DNA from: Streptomyces roseicoloratus
Lineage (GTDB): Bacteria > Actinomycetota > Actinomycetes > Streptomycetales > Streptomycetaceae
DNA length: 64,000 nt
Reading direction: 5' to 3'
Assembly (NCBI RefSeq): GCF_004117935.1
Contig: NZ_SDOY01000152.1
Coordinates: forward strand, 61,704 to 125,703
This document shows, piece after piece, positions 43,058-50,906 of the stretch. The translations under genes and the position numbers were made by a program. Under the pieces are notes generated by a model, which was not told where the DNA came from, made no database searches, and was given only the letters and a program-made list of their open reading frames with translations. Position 1 is the first letter of the stretch; the number at the start of each line of letters is the position of its first letter.

Positions 43058-43131
43058 ACCTTCGTAGCGGTGGGGTTCGGTTTCAACCGGTACAAACAGG
43101 GGTGAGGCGACACCCACGATTCCACAGAAGA

Positions 43132-43168
43132 AGGCTTCTGACGTGCGATATCGCAGGTCAGAAGCCTG
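43132..43168. terminator. Long hairpin next to the rnpB 3' end
   Basis: AGGCTTCTGAC (43132-43142) pairs perfectly with GTCAGAAGCCT (43158-43168); the inner loop contains the palindrome TGCGATATCGCA. It starts 4 nt past the rnpB 3' end (minus strand), so it could terminate rnpB, or it could belong to the island end. Confidence 0.75.
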
Positions 43169-43169
43169 A

Positions 43170-43198
43170 GGGGCAGACGAGTCGGGCTGTACGCCGGG
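43170..43198. repeat. Right attachment-site copy within rnpB
   Basis: Identical to 37647-37675. It covers the 3' strand of RNase P helix P1 and the adjacent conserved bases, so insertion here preserves a working RNA end. Confidence 0.85.
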
Positions 43199-43578
43199 TT
43201 CTGTGCCCCGGGACCTCGCGGTCGTCGGGGTGACGGCCATCCATCTAGGACCGGCGTTGCCGCCGGTCTCGTGCGGTCTACCCGCGGACTCGGGCGGGCA
43301 GCCCTCGATCGTCCGCGCAGGGACACCGGAGTGTCCCCTTTTGACCTTGCTCCGGGTGGGGTTTACCTAGCCGCCTGAGTCACCTCAGGCGCTGGTGGTC
43401 TCTTACACCACCGTTTCACCCTTACCGAGGACCGAGGTCCCCGGCGGTCTGTTCTCTGTGGCACTGTCCCGCGGGTCACCCCGGGTGGCCGTTAGCCACC
43501 ACCTTGCCCTGTGGAGCCCGGACGTTCCTCGGGAGGATCCGAAGACCCTCACGCGGCCGCCCGCCCGGCTCGTCTGCC
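43172..43578 (-). ncRNA. rnpB: RNase P RNA, class A (rnpB)
   Basis: About 407 nt catalytic RNA of RNase P, which matures tRNA 5' ends. Helix P1 is formed by GGCAGACGAG (5' end, 43578-43569) and CTCGTCTGCC (3' end, 43181-43172). Universal core segments are present on the minus strand: GAGGAACGTCCGGGCTCCA (43530-43512) and ACAGAACAGACCGCC-like sequence (about 43458-43443). The order and sequence resemble known Streptomyces rnpB. Ends are inferred from P1. Confidence 0.93.
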
Positions 43579-43657
43579 GTGCCGACCATGCTACCTGGCG
43601 TTCCGGCGGGTCCCGGCCGGGTCGGGGCGCATGCCCGCCACCGACGCCGGATCCTCC

Positions 43658-43688
43658 TTGACCTTGTCGTAGCGGCAAGGTTTCTACT
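43658..43688 (+). promoter_or_regulatory. MerR-type long-spacer promoter with dyad
   Basis: -35 TTGACC (43658-43663) and -10 TCTACT (43683-43688) are 19 bp apart, the over-long spacing MerR proteins correct by twisting DNA. The dyad ACCTTG (43661-43666) and CAAGGT (43676-43681) fills the spacer. The -10 ends 6 nt before the merR ATG, predicting an autoregulated, leaderless mRNA. Confidence 0.75.
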
Positions 43689-43694
43689 GGAGCC

Positions 43695-44444
43695 ATGCGT
43701 ATCGGCGAGATCGCCGCGCTCGTCGGGGTCACCCCGCGGGCCGTGCGGCACTACCACCGGATGGGGCTGTTGCCCGAGCCCGCGCGGCGGGCCAACGGAT
43801 ACCGGGAGTACGGGATCCGGGACGCCGTGCTGCTCGCGCGGATCCGGCGGCTGGCCGAGCTGGGTCTCGGGCTCGACGAGGTCGGGGACGTCATCGCGGA
43901 CGACGAGGGGCGGGAGCTCGTGGAGGTACTGGAAGAACTGGACGCGGACCTGGAGCGGCAGGAGCAGGTGATCCGGGAGCGGCGGACGCGGCTCGCCGAG
44001 CTGCTCGCGGAGGCGCGGGAGGGGCGGCTCGCCGCCGACGGGCCCGTCTCGCCCGAGCTGGCCGCCCTCCTCGCCGACCTCGGCGAGCCCGGCACGCCCG
44101 GCAGTCCCGCCGACTCGCCCATGGCCGCCAGGGACCGCGAGATCCTCACCCTGCTCGACACCGTCGTACCGGAGGAGGACCGGGCCCGGTTCATGGAGAT
44201 GATGCGCGACGCCGCCGGTCACGCCCCCGCCCTCTACGCCCGGCTCGACGCCCTCGCCGACGCCGCCCCCGACGACCCGCGGGTCGCGGAGGCCGCCGCG
44301 GCGCTCGCCGCCGTCCTGCCGGACGAGGCGGGCGTCGAGGTGCCGGACGGCGGGCTCGCCGACATGTTCTTCGGCGACCTCGCTCCCGCCCAGGCCGCCG
44401 CCGTACGACTCGCCATGCGCCTCGTGGCGGAGCGTGCCCGATGA
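43695..44444 (+). CDS. MerR-family transcriptional regulator
   Basis: A 249 aa regulator with a MerR winged helix (MRIGEIAALVGVTPRAVRHYHRMGLLPEPARRANGYREY, about 1-40), a dimerisation coiled coil (about 80-110), and a C-terminal helical domain of about 130 residues rich in Ala, Asp and Leu that may bind a ligand. No Cys cluster is present, so it is not a copper/zinc sensor of the CueR type. It probably activates its own promoter. Its stop overlaps the next gene (ATGA). Confidence 0.92.
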   Translation: MRIGEIAALVGVTPRAVRHYHRMGLLPEPARRANGYREYGIRDAVLLARIRRLAELGLGLDEVGDVIADDEGRELVEVLEELDADLERQEQVIRERRTRLAELLAEAREGRLAADGPVSPELAALLADLGEPGTPGSPADSPMAARDREILTLLDTVVPEEDRARFMEMMRDAAGHAPALYARLDALADAAPDDPRVAEAAAALAAVLPDEAGVEVPDGGLADMFFGDLAPAQAAAVRLAMRLVAERAR

Positions 44445-45292
44445 GGGGGGTGACGCGGCGCGTGACCACCTGGCTCACGTACGCACTGCTGCCCGCCGAG
44501 CTCGTCCTCGCCGTCTGTCTCGTCGCCGGCGTGCGGATCCCGCCCGCCGTGCTCGCCGTGGCCGAGACCGCCGTCGTCGTGCTGCTCCTGACGCAGGGCC
44601 TCGCCTATCTGCGGCTTCGGCGGCGCGGGCTCGGCGCACGCGAGGCCGTGCGCGTCCTCGTGCCCGAGCCCGCGCGGCGGCTCGTCGGGCACGAGCTGCG
44701 GCTGATGGCGAGCCTCGGCCGGTGGACGGCCCGGCGGCCGGACCTGGGCGGGCCGGGTGCGACGGCGTTCCCGCACGCCCGGGACCAGGCGGCCCTGATG
44801 TACGGCTTCGCCTTCGTCTGCGTCGTGGAGACCGTCGGGGTGTCGTACCTCCTCGCCGAATGGCCCGCCGTCCACGCGGTGATGCTCGTCCTCGACGTCT
44901 ACACCGTCCTCTTCGTCCTCGGTCTGCACGCCGCCTCCGCGACCCGGCCGCACCTGCTGACCGCCGACGCCCTGCGCGTACGGCAGGCGGCGCACGTCGA
45001 CGTGACGATTCCGCTGGACCGGATCACCGCCGTGCGGCGGGAGACGCTGTTCTCGCACGAGAAGAAGGACGGCGAGCTGAACCTCGCCGTCGGCTCCCAG
45101 ACCTCCCTCACCCTGGAGCTCGGCGAGCCGGTGGACGCGCCGCGGCTGCTCGGCGCGCCCCGTCCGGTACGGCTGGTCCGCCTCCACGCGGACGACGCCC
45201 GCGCCCTCCACCGCGCGCTCACCGGGGCCTCGCTGCCTACGCCGGGACGAACTGTGCCTTCGCCCGTCCCGGGTCCGCCTGGGTCAGCCTGA
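44441..45292 (+). CDS. Membrane protein coupled to the MerR regulator, unknown function
   Basis: A 283 aa protein with two N-terminal helices (about 12-32, 36-56) and two central helices (about 118-140, 143-165), then a C-terminal cytoplasmic domain (RVRQAAHVDVTIPLDRITAVRRE... SLTLELGEPV) reminiscent of PH-like domains. It overlaps the MerR stop by 4 nt and is likely under MerR control. Its 3' end overlaps the convergent ribonuclease gene by 56 nt. Confidence 0.8.
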   Translation: MRGVTRRVTTWLTYALLPAELVLAVCLVAGVRIPPAVLAVAETAVVVLLLTQGLAYLRLRRRGLGAREAVRVLVPEPARRLVGHELRLMASLGRWTARRPDLGGPGATAFPHARDQAALMYGFAFVCVVETVGVSYLLAEWPAVHAVMLVLDVYTVLFVLGLHAASATRPHLLTADALRVRQAAHVDVTIPLDRITAVRRETLFSHEKKDGELNLAVGSQTSLTLELGEPVDAPRLLGAPRPVRLVRLHADDARALHRALTGASLPTPGRTVPSPVPGPPGSA

Positions 45293-46682
45293 CCCGCAGC
45301 CACTCCCCCAGCGGCAGCCCGGCCCCGTCGCCGCCCTCGATGCGGGCGACGACGGCCGGCTGCTCCAGGTGGACGGTGCCGACCGACGGTTCGCGCTCCT
45401 TGACGTCGATCACGTACGCGTCGAAGAGCTCCCCGATCCGGCCGCTGAGCAGCGCCGCCTCCACGATGTCCACGCTCTCCCGCTCGACGGTGCCGGCGCG
45501 GCGCGCGCCCGACGCCATCTCGTCGGGCAGGGCGGGCAGCGCGGCCCGTACCCACGCGGGCGGTTCCTCGCCCGCCACCGCCGCCACGCACAGCTCGGCG
45601 GCGTACCGGTCGACCAGCCGCCGCAGCGGCGCCGTGCAGTGGGTGTACTCGTCGGCCACGGCCGCGTGCACTGCCGGCGTCGGCACCTCGCCGTCGGTGA
45701 AGACGGTGTAGCCCGCGCCGCGCAGCAGCGTCGTGCACTCCTGGAGGAAGGCGGCGTGCCGCGGGTTGGCCGGGTCGACGGAGCGGACGACGTCCGCGTA
45801 CGAGACGTGGTGCGGCCAGTCGACACCGAGCGCCTGCGCGGAGCGGCGCAGCCTGGCCACGGCACCGTCGGGCGCGGTGGGCAGGGTGCGCAGGATCCCG
45901 GTGCCGGCGGCCGTCATGAGGTCGGCGGCCGCCATGCCGGTGAGGAGGGAGATCTGGGCGTTCCAGCCGTCGGCGGGCAGCGGGGCGCGGTAGGCGAGCG
46001 TGTAGGTGTCGCCGTGCTCGACGATCTCCTGCTCGGGGACGCCGAGGGAGATCCCGCCGCGTTCGCGCTCCAGCTTCTCCCGCAGGGTGCCGATCTCGCG
46101 GAGCAGCGCGAGCGGTTCCTCGGCGGTGCCGGTGTCGATGCGCCGCTGTGCGCCCTCGTAGTCGAGCTTCTCCCGGCTGCGGACGAGGGCGCGGCGGACG
46201 TCGGTGGCGACGCGGCGCCCGTCGGCGTCGAGGTCGATGCGCCAGAGCACGGCGGGGCGGGGTTCGCCGGGCAGGAGGCTGGCGGCGCCCTCGGAGAGGA
46301 CGGCGGGGTGGAGGGGGACCTTGCCGTCGGGGAAGTAGAGGGTGAGGACGCGGCGGTGCGCCTCGGCGTCGATCGCGCCGCCGGGCGTGACGAAGGCGGC
46401 GACGTCGGCGATGGCGTAGTGGACGCGGTAGCCGCCGCCGGCCCGGCGGGCCAGGTGCATGGCCTGGTCGAGGTCGGTGGAGGTGGGTGGGTCGATCGTG
46501 AAGAAGGGCAGGTCCGTCGCGTCGTGCCCGGGCAGCCGGGGTGCCTTCGCCGCGGCCTCCGCCTCGGCGAGGACGTCGGCCGGGAACGCGCCGGGAGTCC
46601 CCAGCTCGGTCCGAAGCGCGCGCAGCGCGGCCCGCAACGGAGCCTCGGCTGCGCCGGTCACGTGGATGTGGCGACGGGGCAT
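45237..46682 (-). CDS. RNase II/RNB-family ribonuclease
   Basis: A 481 aa 3'-5' exoribonuclease-like protein. The RNB catalytic site is visible as TIDPPTSTDLDQAMHLAR (near residue 62, four acidic residues) and HYAIADVAAFV. GGISLGVPEQEIV and YTHCTAPLRRLVDRY near 345 complete the domain. Cold-shock domains are short or missing compared with E. coli RNase II (644 aa). TACGCT (46689-46694 on this strand) ends 6 nt from the ATG: probably leaderless. Confidence 0.92.
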   Translation of the reverse strand: MPRRHIHVTGAAEAPLRAALRALRTELGTPGAFPADVLAEAEAAAKAPRLPGHDATDLPFFTIDPPTSTDLDQAMHLARRAGGGYRVHYAIADVAAFVTPGGAIDAEAHRRVLTLYFPDGKVPLHPAVLSEGAASLLPGEPRPAVLWRIDLDADGRRVATDVRRALVRSREKLDYEGAQRRIDTGTAEEPLALLREIGTLREKLERERGGISLGVPEQEIVEHGDTYTLAYRAPLPADGWNAQISLLTGMAAADLMTAAGTGILRTLPTAPDGAVARLRRSAQALGVDWPHHVSYADVVRSVDPANPRHAAFLQECTTLLRGAGYTVFTDGEVPTPAVHAAVADEYTHCTAPLRRLVDRYAAELCVAAVAGEEPPAWVRAALPALPDEMASGARRAGTVERESVDIVEAALLSGRIGELFDAYVIDVKEREPSVGTVHLEQPAVVARIEGGDGAGLPLGEWLRVRLTQADPGRAKAQFVPA

Positions 46683-46696
46683 GGACCGAGCGTATG

Positions 46697-46880
46697 GCGC
46701 AGGGCGGAGGGCGGCACGTCGTACGCCCGCCCGCGCAGGGCGGAGGGCGGCACGTCGTACGCCCGCCCGCGCCGTGCGCCTGCCTGGACTCGCCCGCCCG
46801 CGCTACGCGCCTCCCGGCGGCCCGGCCCGTGTACGACCCGGCGTCCCGCCGGGCCCGGGTGGCGGGCGGCACCTCGTACG
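46697..46880. repeat. 36-bp direct repeat carrying a promoter-like element
   Basis: Two near-perfect 36-bp units (46697-46732 and 46733-46768). Each contains GGCGGCACGTCGTACG (46710-46725, 46746-46761), which recurs as GGCGGCACCTCGTACG at 46865-46880, where TACGCT forms a plausible -10 for yaaA. Confidence 0.7.
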
Positions 46881-46932
46881 CTGGGGCACTGGGGCCGCAC
46901 CCCCACCCCCGTACGTACGAAGGAGAACCGCC

Positions 46933-47700
46933 GTGCTCGTCCTGTTGCCGCCCTCCGAAGGAAAGGCCTCCTCGGGGCGCGGGGCGCCGCTCAAGGCGGA
47001 GGGGCTGTCGTTGCAGGGGCTCGCGGAGGCGCGGGCCGCGGTCCTCGACGAGCTGGTCGAGCTGTGCGTCGGCGACGAGGAGAAGGCGCGCGAGGTGCTG
47101 GGGCTCAGCGAGGGCCTGCGCGAAGAGGTCGCCAAGAACGCCGAGCTGCGGACGGCCGGAGCGCGGCCCGCCGGCGAGATCTACACCGGCGTCCTCTACG
47201 ACGCCCTCGGCCTCGCCACCCTCGACGCGGCGGCGAAGAAGCGGGCCGCGAGCTCGCTGCTGGTGTTCTCGGGTCTGTGGGGCGCGGTGCGGGTGACCGA
47301 CCGGATCCCGTCGTATCGCTGTTCGATGGGCGTGAAGCTGCCGGGGCTCGGCGCGCTGGGCGCGCACTGGCGCGGCGCGATGGCCGCGGTGATGCCGGAG
47401 GCGGCGGGCGAGGGCCTGGTCCTCGACCTGCGCTCGGCGGCGTACGCGGCGGCGTGGAAGCCCAAGGGCGAGGTGGCGGCCCGTACGGCGACGGTGCGGG
47501 TGCTGCACGCGCCGACGCGGAAGGTGGTGAGCCACTTCAACAAGGCGACGAAGGGGCGCATCGTGCGCAGCCTCCTGGAGGCGGGTGCCGCGCCGGCGAA
47601 CGTGGCGGACCTCGTGGAGGCGCTGCGCGACCTCGGGTACGTGGTGGAGGAGGGCGGCAAGGCGGGCGCGCTCGACGTGCTCGTCGACGAGATCCACTAG
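46933..47700 (+). CDS. yaaA: Peroxide stress protein YaaA (DUF328)
   Basis: A 255 aa protein starting LVLLPPSEGKASSGRGAPL, the hallmark PSEGK motif of the family, with YTGVLYDALGL, FSGLWGAVRVTDRIPSYR and SHFNKATKGRIVR blocks. YaaA in E. coli binds DNA and lowers free iron during peroxide stress. GTG start fixed by AAGGAGA 6 nt upstream. Confidence 0.92.
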   Translation: MLVLLPPSEGKASSGRGAPLKAEGLSLQGLAEARAAVLDELVELCVGDEEKAREVLGLSEGLREEVAKNAELRTAGARPAGEIYTGVLYDALGLATLDAAAKKRAASSLLVFSGLWGAVRVTDRIPSYRCSMGVKLPGLGALGAHWRGAMAAVMPEAAGEGLVLDLRSAAYAAAWKPKGEVAARTATVRVLHAPTRKVVSHFNKATKGRIVRSLLEAGAAPANVADLVEALRDLGYVVEEGGKAGALDVLVDEIH

Positions 47701-47789
47701 AGGCGCCTCCTGCGAACGAGGCCGGGGGACGCGTCTCGCGAACTGGACCCGCGAACTGGACCCGCGAACGAGTGCGAACGGGACCCGCG

Positions 47790-47820
47790 AACGAGCGTTG
47801 CAGGATGCGCAACGCTCGTT
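47790..47820. promoter_or_regulatory. 12-bp perfect inverted repeat before the aldolase gene
   Basis: AACGAGCGTTGC (47790-47801) and its complement (47809-47820), 7-nt loop. The right arm abuts a possible -35 TTGCGC (47819-47824), 17 nt before CAGGAT (47842-47847). The upstream gap also has repeated GCGAACTGGACCC units. An operator is more likely than a terminator, because the site is 90 nt past yaaA and touches the -35. Confidence 0.55.
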
Positions 47821-47854
47821 GCGCGCTTCGTTTGCCCTCGGCAGGATGAGGCGC

Positions 47855-48523
47855 ATGACGAGCGTGCTCGATCTCGCCCCCGCCGCCCCCGTCGTACCCG
47901 TCGTCGTGATCGAGGACGCCGCCGACGCCGTGCCCCTGGCCCGCGCTCTCGTGGCCGGCGGTCTGCGCGCGATCGAGGTGACCCTGCGGACGCCGGCCGC
48001 GCTCGGCGCGATCCGGGCCGTCGCGGACGAGGTCCCCGAGGCGGTCGTCGGTGCGGGCACGGTCGTGTCGGCGGCCTGCGTCGCGGCCGCCGCCGGCGCC
48101 GGGGCCCGGTTCCTCGTGAGCCCCGGCTGGACGGACGCGCTGCTCGACGCCATGCGGGACTCGGGCGTGCCGTTCCTGCCGGGGGTGTCGACGGCCTCAG
48201 AGGTCGTGGCGCTGCTCGAACGCGGCGTCAAGGACATGAAGTTCTTCCCGGCGGAGGCGGCGGGCGGCGTCCCCTACCTCAGGTCGCTCGCCGGCCCGCT
48301 CCCCCAGGCCCGTTTCTGTCCCACGGGCGGCATCTCGCTCGCCTCCGCGGCGTCCTACCTGTCCCTGCCCAACGTGCCCTGCGTCGGCGGTACGTGGATG
48401 CTCCCGGCGGACGCGCTCGCGACGCGCGACTGGAAGCGGGTCGAGTCCCTGGCCCGCGAGGCGGCGGCGCTGGCCCGCCGAGACCGTCGACCCGGCCCCG
48501 TCCTCCGGGACCGGTCCCGCTAG
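47855..48523 (+). CDS. eda: KHG/KDPG aldolase
   Basis: A 222 aa TIM-barrel class I aldolase that splits 2-keto-3-deoxy-6-phosphogluconate to pyruvate and glyceraldehyde-3-phosphate. Visible: IEVTLRTPAAL with the catalytic Glu (near residue 40), GAGTVVSAAC, FLPGVSTASE, and KFFPAEAAGG with the Schiff-base Lys (near 128). CPTGGIS forms the phosphate site. ATGs at 47846 and 47855 are possible; 47855 is favoured by GATGAGG spacing. No kdgK or edd lies beside it. Confidence 0.92.
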   Translation: MTSVLDLAPAAPVVPVVVIEDAADAVPLARALVAGGLRAIEVTLRTPAALGAIRAVADEVPEAVVGAGTVVSAACVAAAAGAGARFLVSPGWTDALLDAMRDSGVPFLPGVSTASEVVALLERGVKDMKFFPAEAAGGVPYLRSLAGPLPQARFCPTGGISLASAASYLSLPNVPCVGGTWMLPADALATRDWKRVESLAREAAALARRDRRPGPVLRDRSR

Positions 48524-48556
48524 ACCGGTCCTGTGAGGCGGATCCTGCCAGGCCGG

Positions 48557-49363
48557 TCAGTCGCGTGCGTCCGGCTCCGGCTCCATGGCGCGGTGGTCGC
48601 CGAGGGGGCGGTAGCCGAGGCGCTGGTAGAGGGCGTTGCTCGTCGGGTTGGCCGTGTCCGTGAAGAGGAGGACCTGGCGGGCGCCCGTGGAGAGGGCGGC
48701 GCGGGTGGCCGCGACGGTCGCGGCGCCGCCGTAGCCGCGGGCGCGGTGGGCGGGCGGGGTGTAGACGGTCGAGACGCGCGCCTGGCCCGCCGTGGTGGGT
48801 GAGACGCTCGCCATCGCGACGGGCCCGCCGTCCGTCTCCCAGAAGTGGAGACGGACGTCCGCCACGCGGGCCGCGACGTTCGCGGTGTAGTCGACGGTGG
48901 CGTCCTCGCCGACGTCCCGGGCGTACTCCCGCATCCAGGTGGCCGCGAGCGGCACGTCCGCCGGCGCGGCCACGCGTGCCGCGCCCCGCGGCGCGGGATG
49001 CGGCGGCGTCAGTTCGGCGAGCCGGAACAGCCGCAGCCGGTGGGTCGTCCGCCACGGCCGGCCGCCGGCCCGTACGTATGCCTCGACCGTCCCCGACTCG
49101 CCCCGTACGGAGGTCACTTCGCGTCCGTTCGGCAGCGGGGCGGCGCCCAGCGCACGCGCGGCGGCGTCCGGCATCGCCCCGAGCAGCAGCATCCCGGCCG
49201 GCGTCGCCAGGAAACCGCCGCCGCCCGGACCGTCCCACCAGCCGCGCAGTCCCACGGCGTCGGGCATGCCCAACAACGTGGTGTTGCGCGCCGGTTCGGC
49301 GCTCAGCCACGTGTACGCGGCGCGCCGGAAGACCTCGGGATCCTCGGTGAAGTGCCAGTCCAT
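48557..49363 (-). CDS. GNAT-family N-acetyltransferase
   Basis: A 268 aa protein with a divergent N-terminal half and a C-terminal GNAT domain. It includes ARVSTVYTPPAHRARGYGGAATVAA (acetyl-CoA pyrophosphate loop RxxGYG near 210) and LLFTDTANPTSNALYQRLGYRPLGD near 238. The start at 49363 (MDWHFTEDPEVFRR) matches the usual opening of this subfamily, but no ribosome site is visible. The acyl acceptor is unknown. Confidence 0.88.
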   Translation of the reverse strand: MDWHFTEDPEVFRRAAYTWLSAEPARNTTLLGMPDAVGLRGWWDGPGGGGFLATPAGMLLLGAMPDAAARALGAAPLPNGREVTSVRGESGTVEAYVRAGGRPWRTTHRLRLFRLAELTPPHPAPRGAARVAAPADVPLAATWMREYARDVGEDATVDYTANVAARVADVRLHFWETDGGPVAMASVSPTTAGQARVSTVYTPPAHRARGYGGAATVAATRAALSTGARQVLLFTDTANPTSNALYQRLGYRPLGDHRAMEPEPDARD

Positions 49364-49415
49364 GCGGTGATGGTGGTACGGCGCCGGGCGCGGGTCCAAC
49401 CGTTTTCGGTCCCGC

Positions 49416-50906
49416 TCAGCGCAGGTGCGAGGTGTCGTTCAGGAGCCGTACCGAGGCGTTGCCGTCCGCGTAGTAGGCGACCGCCGAGATCGAGGCCGCC
49501 GAGAGTTCCATGCGGAAGAGGGACTCCGGCGGGGCACCGAGGGCCAGGCGGACCAGGGTCTTGATCGGGGTCACGTGGGTGACGAGCAGGACCGTGCGGC
49601 CCGCGTACGCGGCGGTCAGCCGGTCGCGGGTCGCCGCCACGCGGCGGGAGACCGCCGCGAAGCTCTCGCCGCCGCCGGTCGGCGCCGCCTTCGGGGAGGC
49701 GAGCCAGGCGTCGAGGTCGTCCTCGTACCGCTCGCGGACCTCGGCGAAGGTGAGGCCTTCCCAGGCGCCGAAGTCGGTCTCGCGCAGCCCGTTCTCGATC
49801 CGGACGTCCAGGCCGAGACGGGCGGCGACGGCCCGGGCGGTCTGGCGGCAGCGGGAGAGCGGCGAGCTGACGATCTCCTGGATCGTGCCGCGCGCGGCGA
49901 GCGCCGCCGCCACGGCCTCGGCCTGCCGGAGCCCGGCCGGGGACAGCTCGGGGTCCGTGCCGCCGCTCCCGGAGAACCGCTTCTCGGGCGTCAGCGCGGT
50001 CTCCCCGTGCCGCAGCAGCACGAAGGTCGCGGGCGCACCCATGTCGGGACCCGACCAGCCGGGGGCGGCGGGCGCGGCGGGCGCGGGCGCCGACGGGCGC
50101 TCCGTGAGCGTCACGTTCGGTGCCGGGCTCGCCGTTGGGTGGGCCGCCTCCGCCTCGAAGTCGCCGCTCGCCGTGGTCTCCCGCTCGGCCGCCTCCCGGT
50201 CGGTGGTCGCCGCGGTCGCCAGGGAGGCGCGGGCCTGGGCGGCCAGGGCGGCGTCGGGCGCGAAGAGGCCCTCGGGCTCCGGCTCGGGACGCGCGCCGGA
50301 AGCGGAAGGGGAGCCGGAAGCGGTGGCGGGCTCCGCACCGGACGTCGTGCCCGTGGCGCCCAGCGCCGCCCGTGCCCGGGCCGCGCCGGCGGTGGCGTCG
50401 CCCGCGGCCGCGCGCGCCGCAGCGAGTTCGGCGGCGTGGTCCACCGGGGCGGACGCGGTCAGGGTGGCGGTCGACGCCGACGGCGACCACTGCTCGCCGC
50501 GGCGGCCCGCGTCCATCGCCTCGTTCGCGAGCCGGTCCGCGTGCTTGTTGCGCTCGCGCGGGATCCATTCGTACCGCACGCGGCCGGGCGGGAAGACCCG
50601 GCCCGCCTCGGCGGCCAGTGGCTTCATGTCGGGGTGCTTGATCTTCCAGCGGCCGGACATCTGCTCGACGACCAGCTTGGAGTCCATGCGCACGTGGACG
50701 GTCGCGTCGGGGAAGAGCTCGAAGGCCGCCCGCAGGCCGGCCACCAGGCCCTTGTACTCGGCCACGTTGTTCGTGGCGACGCCGATGTACTCGGCACGCT
50801 CGGCCAGGGTCTCGCCCGTCGCCGGGTCGAGGACCACCGCGCCGTAGCCGGCGGGGCCCGGGTTGCCCCGGGAGCCGCCGTCGGCCTCGACCACGAGCTC
50901 GCGCAT
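49416..50906 (-). CDS. Bifunctional RNase H / acid phosphatase
   Basis: A 496 aa fusion. The N-terminal RNase HI domain (about 1-140) shows catalytic Asp in VEADGGSRGNPG, Glu in NNVAEYKGL, Asp in VRMDSKLV and Asp in KHADRLANEA. An Ala/Thr/Ser-rich linker (about 140-285) follows. The histidine phosphatase domain begins FVLLRHGETALT (near 295), with catalytic His also in TVLLVTHVTPIKT. This fusion is typical of actinobacteria (Rv2228c/SCO2299-like). The ATG overlaps the upstream stop (TAATG). Confidence 0.93.
   Translation of the reverse strand: MRELVVEADGGSRGNPGPAGYGAVVLDPATGETLAERAEYIGVATNNVAEYKGLVAGLRAAFELFPDATVHVRMDSKLVVEQMSGRWKIKHPDMKPLAAEAGRVFPPGRVRYEWIPRERNKHADRLANEAMDAGRRGEQWSPSASTATLTASAPVDHAAELAAARAAAGDATAGAARARAALGATGTTSGAEPATASGSPSASGARPEPEPEGLFAPDAALAAQARASLATAATTDREAAERETTASGDFEAEAAHPTASPAPNVTLTERPSAPAPAAPAAPGWSGPDMGAPATFVLLRHGETALTPEKRFSGSGGTDPELSPAGLRQAEAVAAALAARGTIQEIVSSPLSRCRQTARAVAARLGLDVRIENGLRETDFGAWEGLTFAEVRERYEDDLDAWLASPKAAPTGGGESFAAVSRRVAATRDRLTAAYAGRTVLLVTHVTPIKTLVRLALGAPPESLFRMELSAASISAVAYYADGNASVRLLNDTSHLR

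Larger units (their letters stand above)
37647..43198. mobile_element. Att-flanked genomic island at the rnpB 3' end (no integrase)
   Basis: About 5.55 kb bounded by a perfect 29-bp direct repeat (37647-37675 and 43170-43198). The right copy is the 3' terminal part of rnpB; the left copy is a detached duplicate, as expected for attL/attR of an element inserted into an RNA gene. The DNA inside is visibly less GC-rich. It carries a W-repeat protein, an XRE-TPR regulator, small ORFs, a tgmABC RiPP cassette and a DUF6087-like gene. No integrase, excisionase or transfer gene is present, so it would be a non-autonomous or decayed element. Strong hairpins lie just inside each end (37755-37790 and 43132-43168). 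Confidence 0.75.

Noticed and set aside
37676..43131. Integrase, excisionase or transfer gene in the rnpB island
   Set aside because: Searched all frames for tyrosine- or serine-recombinase motifs and Rep/Tra-like proteins; none seen. Only the 35-codon ORF at 42843 might be a remnant.
45293..48237. A very long minus-strand frame extending the ribonuclease upstream
   Set aside because: Arg/Pro-rich shadow that covers yaaA and the aldolase gene antisense; the RNB protein starts at 46682 next to a -10 hexamer.
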